Source: Hydractinia symbiolongicarpus (taxonomy: Eukaryota > Cnidaria > Hydrozoa > Anthoathecata > Hydractiniidae). Taken from it: a DNA stretch of 64,000 bases. Positions 56,129 to 64,000 of this stretch are shown piece after piece. A program made the position numbers and the translations under genes. The stretch covers positions 14,942,001-15,006,000 of the forward strand of contig NC_079876.1 in the NCBI RefSeq assembly GCF_029227915.1. The letters are read 5' to 3'. The notes beneath the pieces are model-generated. The model made no database searches. It was given only the letters and a program-made list of their open reading frames with translations, and was not told the origin of the DNA. Within the stretch, counting starts at the first letter, position 1, and every line of letters starts with the position of its first letter.

Positions 56129-56134
56129 TATAAT
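56129..56134 (+). promoter_or_regulatory. TATA-like element of canonical tRNA copy 6
   Basis: TATAAT at -29 to -24. Confidence 0.5.
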
Positions 56135-56157
56135 AAAAACATACCTTTTAAAAAAAT

Positions 56158-56230
56158 GCCTCCGTGGCCTAATGGATAAGGCATCGGCCTCCTAAGCCGG
56201 GGATTGCGGGTTCGAATCCCGTCGGAGGTG
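56158..56230 (+). tRNA. tRNA-Arg(CCT), canonical copy 6
   Basis: Identical at all 73 positions to 37878; the 12.9-kb duplicate of 43237. Confidence 0.96.
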
Positions 56231-56371
56231 CTCAAGTCAGGTAAATTACTCAGCTTAAACCCTCCTAAAGTGTAAAATTTAAGACGTCCTGTCCTGTACA
56301 CGGCTAATTCTGTTTAGGCACTAAGACAATCCTGATAATGGCTCTTATTGATCATCTACCAACGCCGCTGC

Positions 56372-56376
56372 TTTTT
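56372..56376 (+). terminator. First T5 tract downstream of canonical copy 6
   Basis: Same spacing as for copy 1. Confidence 0.35.
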
Positions 56377-56509
56377 CAACTTTCGAAATTTGTCTCATCT
56401 TCTGATATCATGAATACTTTGAAATACACGTTTATCCTTCCTTCTGATCAATTGCGATTTTGTTAGCTCTTTTTTTGTAATATAATTAAAAATATACATT
56501 TGAAACGAA

Positions 56510-56582
56510 GCATTCGTGGCCTAATGAATAAGGCATCGGTGTCTTAACCCGGGGATTGCGGAGTCGAGTCTCATCGAAGGAG
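56510..56582 (+). pseudogene. Class L tRNA-like unit (CTT)
   Basis: 12.9-kb duplicate of 43589. Confidence 0.8.
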
Positions 56583-56873
56583 CTCAAGTCATATGAATTA
56601 CTCAAAATCTAACCTTTTTGTCTGTGTCGTTAAAGGCATCCTGTCCCGAAAACAACCATGATCTGTTTTGAAAGTATTATGTGAAGCATTGTTGAGAAAT
56701 ACATTTATTTATCATTTACCAAAACTGTTTTTTCATGCGCTTCGAAATTTGTCTCATGTTGTGAAACTATGGATACTTTAGAATAACCGTTTATCCTTGT
56801 TTCCGATCAATAACCTCATTTCAGGCTCTTTCTCTTTTTACAGTATAATCAAAGGCATGCCTTTCAAATCTAT

Positions 56874-56946
56874 GCCTCCGCGGCCTAATGGATAAGGCAT
56901 CGGCCTCCAAAGACGGGGATTGTGCGTCCGAGTCCCGTCGGAGGTG
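56874..56946 (+). pseudogene. Class W unit (CCA)
   Basis: 12.9-kb duplicate of 43953. Confidence 0.65.
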
Positions 56947-57237
56947 CTCAAGTCATATGAATTACTCAAAATCTAACCTCTTTATCTGTGTCGTTAAAGG
57001 CATCCTGTCCAGAAAACAACCATGTTCTGTTTCGAAAGTAATTCTCGAAGCATTCTTTAGAAAGACATTTATTGATCATTTACCAAAACTGTTTTTTCAA
57101 GCGCTTCGAAATTTGTCTCATGTTGTGAAATTATGGATACTTTAGAATAACCGGTTATGCTTGTTTCCGATCAATAGCGTCATTTCAAACTCTTTCTTTT
57201 TTGTATAGCATAATCAAAACATATCTTTTAAAACTAT

Positions 57238-57310
57238 GCCTCCGTGGCATAATGGATAAGGCATCGGCCTCCTAAGCCGGGGATAGCGGGTCCGAGTCCC
57301 GGCGGAGGAG
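57238..57310 (+). tRNA. tRNA-Arg(CCT), acceptor/T-stem variant
   Basis: Non-recombinant counterpart of 44317: it keeps the 38958-type 3' half, and the second 12.9-kb copy ends within it. Confidence 0.5.
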
Positions 57311-57591
57311 CTCAAGTCAGGTAAATTACTCAGCTTAAAACCTCCCTATGTGTAAAATTTAAGACGTCCTGTCCTGTAAACGGCCAACTTCTGTTGGGGC
57401 ACTGAGACAATCTTGATAATGGCTCTTATTGATCATCTACCAACGCTGCTTCTTTTTCACCTTGCGAACTTTGTCTCATCTTCTGAAATCATGAATACTT
57501 AAGAATAAAAGCTTATTCATGCTTCTGGTCAATTGTGATTTTGTTATCTCTTTTTCTTGTAATATAATTAAAAATGTACATTTAAAACGAA

Positions 57592-57664
57592 GCGTCCGTG
57601 GCCTAATGAATAAAGCATCGGTGTTTTAAGCCGACGATTGCGGTGTCGAGTCCCATCAAAGGAG
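57592..57664 (+). pseudogene. tRNA-like unit, anticodon TTT
   Basis: Same body as 36445. Confidence 0.7.
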
Positions 57665-57944
57665 CTCAAGTCATAGGAATTACTTAAAGCCTATCCTCTT
57701 TATCTGTGTCCTTAAAGGCATCCTGTCCCGAGAACAACCATGATCTGTTTTGAAAGTGATACTTGAGTAAGACATTTATTGATCATTTACCAAAACTGTT
57801 GTCTTATGCGCTTCGAAATTTGTCTCATGTTGTGAAATTATGGATACTTTAGAATAACCGTTTATCCTTGTTCTCGATCAATAACCTCATTTCAAGCTCT
57901 TTCCACTTTTACAGTATAATCAAAGACATGCCTTTTGAAACTAT

Positions 57945-58017
57945 GCCTCTGTGGCCTAATAGATAAAGCATCGGCCTTCTAAGAACGGGATTGTGGGTCC
58001 GAGTCCCGTCGGAGGTG
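57945..58017 (+). pseudogene. tRNA-like unit, anticodon TCT
   Basis: As 36798 but T loop TCCGAGT, so a better B box (GGTCCGAGTCC). Stem still broken. Confidence 0.6.
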
Positions 58018-58308
58018 CTCAAGTCATATGAATTACTCAAAATCTAACCTTTTTGTCTGTGTCGTTAAAGGCATCCTGTCCCGAAAACAACCATGTTCTG
58101 TTTCGAAGGTAATTTTCGAAGCATTCTTTAGAAAGACATTTATTGATCATTTATCAACACTGTTTTTTCATGCGCTTCGAAATTTGTCTCATGTTGTGAA
58201 ATTATGGATACTTTAGAATAACCGTTTATCCTTGTTTCCGATCAATAACCTCATTTCAAGCTCTTTCTCCTTTTACAGTATAATCAAAGGCATGCCTTTT
58301 AAATCTAT

Positions 58309-58381
58309 GCCTCCGCGGCCTAATGGATAAGGCATCGGCCTCCAAAGACGAGGATTGTGCGTCCGAGTCCCGTCGGAGGTG
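58309..58381 (+). pseudogene. Class W unit (CCA)
   Basis: Same body as 37162. Last recognisable HOR monomer. Confidence 0.65.
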
Positions 58382-58671
58382 CTCAAGTCATATGAATTAC
58401 TCAAAATCTAACCTCTTTATCTGTGTCGTTAAAGGCATCCTGTCCCGAAAACAACCATGATCTGTTTTCAAAGTAAAATTTAAAGCATTCTTAAGAAATA
58501 CATTTATTACTCATTTACCAAAACTGTTTTTTCATGCGCTTCGAAATTTGTCTCATCTTGTGAAATTATGGATACCTTAGAATAACCGTTTATCCTTGTT
58601 TCCGATCAATAGCCTCATTTCAAACTCTCTCTCCTTTTACAGTATAATAAGAACATACCTTTTAAAAAAAT

Positions 58672-58744
58672 GCCTCCGTGGCCTAATGGATAAGGCTTCG
58701 GTCTCCTAAGCCGGTGATTGTGGGTCCGAGTTCCGTCGGAGGTG
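58672..58744 (+). tRNA. tRNA-Arg(CCT), variant
   Basis: Acceptor and D arm canonical. T31/G39 wobble. T loop TCCGAGT with one T-stem mismatch. Its leader is of the canonical-copy type. Confidence 0.6.
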
Positions 58745-59028
58745 CTTAACTCATATGAATTTCTTAAAACCTATCCTCTTTTTATGTGTCGTTAAAGGCA
58801 TCCTGTCAAAAGACAACCATGATCTCTTTCGAAAGTAATACTTGAAGCATTATGGAAAAATACATTTATTAATCACTTACCAAAACTGTTTCTTTATGCG
58901 TTTCGAAATTATTTAGCGAAATAATGAATGTTATGGAATAGCCGGTTATCCGTGTTTCCGATCAATAGCCTCAATTCAAGCTCTTTCCCTTTTCATAGTA
59001 TAATCAAAAACATATCTTTTAAAACTAA

Positions 59029-59101
59029 ACCTCCGTGGCATAATGGATAAGGCATCGGCCTCCTAAGCCGGGGATTGCGGGTCCGAGGTACGTCGGAGGT
59101 G
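59029..59101 (+). tRNA. tRNA-Arg(CCT), variant
   Basis: A1:T72 replaces G1:U72. D-stem mismatch. B box GGTCCGAGGTA is damaged. Confidence 0.45.
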
Positions 59102-59392
59102 CTCAATTCATGTGAATTACTTAAAACCTATCCTCTTTATCTGTGTCGTTAAAGGCATCCTGTCCCGAAAGGAACCATGACCTGCTTTGAAAGTAATAAT
59201 TGAAGCATTCTTGAGAAATAAATTTATTTACATCTTACCAAAACTGTTTCTTTATTTGCTTTGGAATTTGTCTCATGTTGTAAGATTATGGATACTTTAG
59301 AATAACCGTTTATCCTTGTTTCCGATCAATAGCCTCATTTCAAAGTCCTTCTCCTTTTACAGTATTATCAAAGACATATCTTTTTAAACAAT

Positions 59393-59465
59393 GCCTCCGT
59401 GGCCTAATGGATAAGGCATCGGCCTTCTAAGCCGGGGATTGCGGGTTAGAATCCCTTCGGAGGTG
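59393..59465 (+). tRNA. tRNA-Arg-like, anticodon TCT, paired stem
   Basis: Loop CTTCTAA on an intact stem TCGGC/GCCGG gives an Arg(TCT) reading of AGA. Acceptor and D arm canonical. Spoiled by C56-to-A in the T loop (B box GGTTAGAATCC) and T64 facing C50. Confidence 0.55.
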
Positions 59466-59753
59466 CTCAAGTCATATAAATTACTCAACTTCAACCCTCC
59501 TAATGTGTAAAATTTAAGACGCCATGTCCTGTAAACGGCCAACTTATTTTTAGGCACAAATAGTTGAGACAATCTTGATAAAGACACTTATTGATCATGT
59601 ACCAACGCCGCTTCTTTTTCACCTTTCAAAATTTGTCTCATCTTCTAAAATCATGATTACTTTAAAATAAAGGTTTATCCTTGCTTCTGATCAATTGCGA
59701 TTTTGTTAGCTCTTTTTCTTGTAATATAATTTAAAATATACAATTAAAACGAA

Positions 59754-59826
59754 GCGTCCGTGGCCTAATGGACAAGGCATCGGCCTCCTAAGCCGGTGAT
59801 TACGGGTCCGAGTCCCGTCGGAGGTG
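59754..59826 (+). tRNA. tRNA-Arg(CCT), variant
   Basis: One acceptor mismatch (G3/G70). A49:T65 improves the T stem. B box GGTCCGAGTCC. Confidence 0.65.
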
Positions 59827-60117
59827 CTCAACTCATATGAATTACTCAAAATCTAACCTCTTTATCGGTGTCGTTAAAGGTATCCTATCACGAAAACAAC
59901 CATGTTCGGTTTCCAAAGTAAGTCTTCAGGCATTCTTGAGTAAGACATTTATTGGTCATTTACCAACACTGTTTCCTTATGCGTTTCAAAATTTGTCTCA
60001 TGTTGTGAAATAATGGATACTTTAGAATAACCGTTCATCCTTGTTTCCGATCAATAGCCTCATTTCAAGCTCATTCTCCATTTACAGCATAATCAAAGAC
60101 ATACCTTTTAAAACTAT

Positions 60118-60190
60118 GACTCCATGGCCTAATGGATAAGGCATTGGCCTCCTAAGCCGGGGATTGCGGGTCCTAGTCCCGTCGGAGGAG
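60118..60190 (+). tRNA. tRNA-Arg(CCT), variant
   Basis: Anticodon arm pairs (T28/G42 wobble). A2, A7 and A72 damage the acceptor. T loop TCCTAGT. Confidence 0.4.
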
Positions 60191-60474
60191 CTTAACTCAT
60201 ATGAATTTCTTAAAACCTATCCTCTTTCTATGTGTCGTTAAAGGCATCCTGTCAAAAGACAACCATGATCTCTTTCGAAAGTAATACTTGAAGCATTATG
60301 GAAAAATACATTTATTAATCACTTACCAAAACTGTTTCTTTATGCGTTTCGAAATTATTTAGCGAAATAATGAATGTTATGGAATAGCCGGTTATCCGTG
60401 TTTCCGATCAATAGCCTCAATTCAAGCTCTTTCCCTTTTCATAGTATAATCAAAAACATATCTTTTAAAACTAA

Positions 60475-60547
60475 ACCTCCGTGGCATAATGGATAAGGCA
60501 TCGGCCTCCTAAGCCGGGGATTGCGGGTCCGAGGTACGTCGGAGGTG
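60475..60547 (+). tRNA. tRNA-Arg(CCT), variant
   Basis: Duplicate of 59029 at +1,446. Confidence 0.45.
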
Positions 60548-60838
60548 CTCAATTCATGTGAATTACTTAAAACCTATCCTCTTTATCTGTGTCGTTAAAG
60601 GCATCCTGTCCCGAAAGGAACCATGACCTGCTTTGAAAGTAATAATTGAAGCATTCTTGAGAAATAAATTTATTTACATCTTACCAAAACTGTTTCTTTA
60701 TTTGCTTTGGAATTTGTCTCATGTTGTAAGATTATGGATACTTTAGAATAACCGTTTATCCTTGTTTCCGATCAATAGCCTCATTTCAAAGTCCTTCTCC
60801 TTTTACAGTATTATCAAAGACATATCTTTTTAAACAAT

Positions 60839-60911
60839 GCCTCCGTGGCCTAATGGATAAGGCATCGGCCTTCTAAGCCGGGGATTGCGGGTTAGAATCC
60901 CTTCGGAGGTG
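60839..60911 (+). tRNA. tRNA-Arg-like, anticodon TCT, paired stem
   Basis: Duplicate of 59393 at +1,446, same T-loop fault. Confidence 0.55.
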
Positions 60912-61199
60912 CTCAAGTCATATAAATTACTCACCTTCAACCCTCCTAATGTGTAAAATTTAAGACGCCATGTCCTGTAAACGGCCAACTTATTTTTAGG
61001 CACAAATAGTTGAGACAATCTTGATAAAGACACTTATTGATCATGTACCAACGCCGCTTCTTTTTCACCTTTCGAAATTTGTCTCATCTTCTAAAATCAT
61101 GAATACTTTAAAATAAAGGTTTATCCTTGCTTCTGATCAATTGCGATTTTGTTAGCTCTTTTTCTTGTAATATAATTTAAAATATACAATTAAAACGAA

Positions 61200-61272
61200 G
61201 CGTCCGTGGCCTAATGGACAAGGCATCGGCCTCCTAAGCCGGTGATTACGGGTCCGAGTCCCGTCGGAGGTG
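61200..61272 (+). tRNA. tRNA-Arg(CCT), variant
   Basis: Duplicate of 59754 at +1,446. Confidence 0.65.
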
Positions 61273-61563
61273 CTCAACTCATATGAATTACTCAAAATCT
61301 AACCTCTTTATCGGTGTCGTTAAAGGTATCCTATCACGAAAACAACCATGTTCGGTTTCCAAAGTAAGTCTTCAGGCATTCTTGAGTAAGACATTTATTG
61401 GTCATTTACCAACACTGTTTCCTTATGCGTTTCAAAATTTGTCTCATGTTGTGAAATAATGGATACTTTAGAATAACCGTTCATCCTTGTTTCCGATCAA
61501 TAGCCTCATTTCAAGCTCATTCTCCATTTACAGCATAATCAAAGACATACCTTTTAAAACTAT

Positions 61564-61636
61564 GACTCCGTGGCCTAATGGATAAGGCATTGGCCTCCTA
61601 AGCCGGGGATTGCGGGTCCTAGTCCCGTCGGAGGAG
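61564..61636 (+). tRNA. tRNA-Arg(CCT), variant
   Basis: Duplicate of 60118 at +1,446 with G7 restored. Confidence 0.45.
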
Positions 61637-61916
61637 CTCAACTCATATGAATTACTTAAAACCTATCCTCTTTATCTGTGTCCTCAAAGGTATCCTATCA
61701 CGAAAACAACCATGTTCTGTTTCAAAAATAATACTAAAGAAATACATTTATTTATCATTTACCAAAACTGTTTCTTGAAGCGCTTCGAAGTTTGTCTCAT
61801 GTTGTGAAATTATGGATACTTTAGAATAACCGTTTATCCTTGTTTCGGATCAATAGATTCATTTCAAGCTCTTTCTCTTTTTACAGTATAATAAAAAACA
61901 TATCTTTTAAAACTAT

Positions 61917-61989
61917 ACCTCCGTGGCCTAATGGATAAGGCATCGGTCTCCTAAGCCGGGGACTGCCGGTCCCAGTCCCGTCGGAGGTG
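61917..61989 (+). tRNA. tRNA-Arg(CCT), variant
   Basis: A1:T72 pair. Anticodon arm good. T arm GCCGG TCCCAGT CCCGT with one mismatch. Confidence 0.5.
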
Positions 61990-62280
61990 CTCAAGTCATA
62001 TGAATTACTCAAAATCAAACCACTTTATCTGTGTCGTTAAAGGTATTCTATCCCAAAAACAACCACTTTCTGTTTCGAAAGTAATTCTCGAAGCATTCTT
62101 GAGAAAGACATTTATTGATAATTTACCAACACTGTTTCTTTATGCGTTTCGAAATTTGTCTTATTTTTGCGAAATAATGAATGTTTCGGAATAGCCGTTT
62201 ATCCTTGTTTCCGATCAATAGCGTCATTTCAAACTCTTTCTCTTTTTATACCATAATCAAAACAAATCTTTTAAAACTAT

Positions 62281-62353
62281 GCCAACGTGGCCTAATGGAT
62301 AAGGCATCGGCCTCCTAAGCCAGGGATTGCGGGTTCGAATCCCGTCGGAGGTG
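62281..62353 (+). tRNA. tRNA-Arg(CCT), variant
   Basis: T arm and B box perfect, D arm canonical. A4/A5 break the acceptor. A42 faces C28. Confidence 0.6.
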
Positions 62354-62634
62354 CTCAAGTCATGTAAATTACTCAATTTCAACACTCCTTATGTGTAAAA
62401 TTGAAGACGTCCTGTCCTGTAAACGGCCAACTTCTGTTTAGGCACTGAGACAATCTTGATAATGGCTCTTATTGATCATCTACCAACGCCGCTTCTTTTG
62501 CACCCTTCGAAATTTGTCTCTTCTTCTGAAATCATGAATACCTTTGAATAAAGGCTTATCCTTGCTTCTGATCAATTGCAATTTTTTTAGCGATTTTTTT
62601 TGTGATATGATTTAAAATATACAATGAAAACGGA

Positions 62635-62707
62635 ACGTCCGTGTCCTAATGGACAGGACATCGGCCTCCGAAGCAGGTGAGTGCTGGTCCTAGTCGCGTC
62701 GGAGGTG
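62635..62707 (+). pseudogene. tRNA-like, anticodon CCG, divergent
   Basis: Relative of 10574/15621. Loop CTCCGAA, stem TCGGC/GCAGG. T arm GCTGG TCCTAGT. Confidence 0.6.
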
Positions 62708-62998
62708 CTCAACTCATATGAATTACTCAAAGCCTAACCTCTTTATCGGTGTCGTTAAAGGTATCCTATCACGAAAACAACCATGTTCTGTTTCGAAAGT
62801 AAGACTTCAGGCATTCTTGAGTAAGACATTTATTGATCATTTACCAACAGTGTTTCTTTATGCGTTTCAAAATTTTTCTCATGTTGTGAAATTATGGATT
62901 CTTTAGAATAACCGTTTTTCCTTGTTTCCGATCAATATCCTCATTTCAAACTCTTTCTCCTTTTACAGTATAATCAAAGACATATCTTTTCAAACTAT

Positions 62999-63071
62999 GC
63001 CTCCGTGGCCTAATGGATAAGGCATCGGCCTCCTAAGCCGGGGATTACGGGTTCGAGTCCCATCGGAGGTG
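62999..63071 (+). tRNA. tRNA-Arg(CCT), near-canonical
   Basis: Only the T stem differs (A49:T65 pairs, C50/A64 does not). B box GGTTCGAGTCC. Confidence 0.8.
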
Positions 63072-63351
63072 CTCAACTCATATGAATTACTTAAAACCTA
63101 TCCTCTTTATCTGTGTCGTTAACGGCATCCTGTCCCGAAAACAACCATGATCTGTTTCGAAAGAAATAATAGAGAAATACATTCATTTATCATTTGCCAA
63201 AACTGTTTCTTGATGCGCTTCAAAATTTGTCTCATGTTGTGAAATTATGGATACTTTAGAATAACCGTTTATCCTTGTTTCGGATCAATAGATTCATTTC
63301 AAGCTCTTTCTCTTTTTACAGTATAATAAAAAACATATCTTTTAAAACTAT

Positions 63352-63424
63352 GCCTCCCTGGCCTAATGGATAAGGCATCGGCCTCCTAAGCCGGGGATTG
63401 CGAGTCCGAGTCCCGTCGGAGGAG
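63352..63424 (+). tRNA. tRNA-Arg(CCT), variant
   Basis: C7/C66 mismatch, A72, T stem GCGAG. Anticodon arm canonical. Confidence 0.5.
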
Positions 63425-63704
63425 CTCAACTCATATGAATTACTTAAAACCTATCCTCTTTATCTGTGTCCTTAAAGGTATCCTATCACGAAAACAACCA
63501 TGTTCTGTTTCGAAAATAATACTAGAGAAATACATTTATTTATCATTAACCAAAACTGTTTCTTGATGCGCTTCGAAGTTTGTATCATGTTGCGAAATTA
63601 TGGATACTTTAGAATAACCGTTTATACTTGTTTCGGATCAATAGCCTCATTTCAAACTCTTTCTCCTTTTACAGTATAATCAAAGACATATCTTTTAAAA
63701 CTAT

Positions 63705-63777
63705 GCCACCGTGGCCTAAGGGATAAGGCATCGGCCTCCTAAGCCAGGGATTGCGGGTTCGAATTCCGTCGGAGGTG
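63705..63777 (+). tRNA. tRNA-Arg(CCT), variant
   Basis: A4 in the acceptor, A42 in the anticodon stem, D loop AAGGGATA, T61. Last unit; a B spacer runs to the window end. Confidence 0.55.
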
Positions 63778-64000
63778 CTCAAGTCATGTAAATTACTCAA
63801 TTTCAACACTCTTTATGTGTAAAATTGAAGACGTCCTGTCCTGTAAACGGCCAACTTCTGTTTAGGCACTGAGACAATCTTGACAATGGCTCTTATTGAT
63901 TATCTACCAACGCCGCTTCTTTTGCACCTTTCGAAATTTGTCTCATCTTCTGAAATCATGAATACCTTAGAATAAAGTCTTATTCTGCTTCTGATCAATT

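Larger units (their letters stand above)
44357..57277 (+). repeat. 12,921-bp tandem block, copy 2
   Basis: Joined to copy 1 inside the tRNA body at 44,317. It ends inside the tRNA body at 57,238, after which the parental HOR sequence continues. Confidence 0.93.
56158..58671 (+). repeat. HOR 4, last copy (about 2.5 kb)
   Basis: Order: canonical, L, W, R-variant, TTT, TCT, W. The K monomer is gone: the spacer changes near 58,610 directly to the leader type that precedes canonical copies. Confidence 0.8.
58745..61636 (+). repeat. 1,446-bp tandem duplication (4 monomers)
   Basis: 58,745-60,190 matches 60,191-61,636 with few differences. The boundary lies at the 3' end of the tRNA at 60,118. Confidence 0.9.
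1..64000 (+). repeat. tRNA-Arg(CCT) tandem satellite array
   Basis: About 178 head-to-tail monomers of roughly 350-365 bp fill the window, and both ends lie inside the array. Each monomer is a 73-nt tRNA-like body followed by an AT-rich spacer. All bodies are on the + strand. Every spacer can be aligned to one of two related spacer families, so no stretch of unrelated DNA is left over. Outer monomers (about 1-31 kb and 58-64 kb) are more diverged than the centre, as expected for an array homogenised from the middle. Short open frames exist but are translations of the repeat. Confidence 0.97.

Noticed and set aside
1-64000. CRISPR array
   Set aside because: Direct repeats are 73-nt tRNA bodies with eukaryotic Pol III boxes, and the spacers are homologous to each other rather than unique.
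1-64000. Dispersed tRNA-derived SINE family
   Set aside because: Copies are strictly head to tail at a constant period with no poly-A or short-repeat tails and no target-site duplications, so tandem exchange rather than retroposition explains them.

Overview
The whole 64-kb window is one tandem satellite built from a eukaryotic tRNA-Arg(CCT) gene. I count about 178 tRNA or tRNA-like units, all on the + strand, one per monomer of about 350-365 bp (a 73-nt tRNA body plus a spacer of about 280-292 bp). I find no protein-coding gene, rRNA, transposon ORF or simple-sequence tract. The bodies point to a nuclear eukaryotic genome. They have a good A box and B box, G1:U72 plus a discriminator base, no encoded 3' CCA and no intron. 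The species cannot be read from this sequence; an animal is plausible.

Class labels used below. Class R: Arg body, anticodon CCT. Class L: degenerate body with CTT anticodon, G19 lost, T31/C39 mismatch, B box drifted to GTGTCGAGTCT, and A72. Class H: R-type 5' half joined to L-type 3' half. Class W: CCA anticodon. Class K: CTT anticodon with a repaired anticodon stem. Two spacer families are homologous but diverged. Spacer A begins CTCAAGTCATATGAATTACT (or ..CATAAAAATTACT) and is followed by R, W, K or H units. Spacer B begins CTCAAGTCAGGTAAATTACT or ..CATGTAAATTACT and is usually followed by a class L unit.

Layout. Positions 1-31,400: irregular 2-5-monomer patterns, most bodies decayed, with local tandem duplications of about 1.44, 3.61 and 3.02 kb. 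Positions 31,436-57,277: two consecutive copies of a 12,921-bp block that look almost identical, their join lying inside a tRNA body. Nested in each block are 2.5-2.9-kb higher-order repeats (HORs) of 7-8 monomers. HORs 2, 3 and 4 of each block start with one perfect-consensus tRNA-Arg(CCT); HOR 1 starts with the same body carrying a changed discriminator base. Positions 57,278-64,000: diverged monomers again, with a 1,446-bp tandem duplication.

Only six copies (37,878; 40,734; 43,237; 50,799; 53,655; 56,158) match the canonical sequence at all 73 positions. Perhaps a dozen or two more could still fold. The rest are pseudogenes or anticodon-shifted variants. A TATAAT-like element sits about 29-30 bp upstream of most units. 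The canonical copies lack a run of four T until about 140 nt past the tRNA end. The window reads as a tRNA array evolving like satellite DNA, through unequal exchange at the tRNA body, rather than as a set of independent genes.
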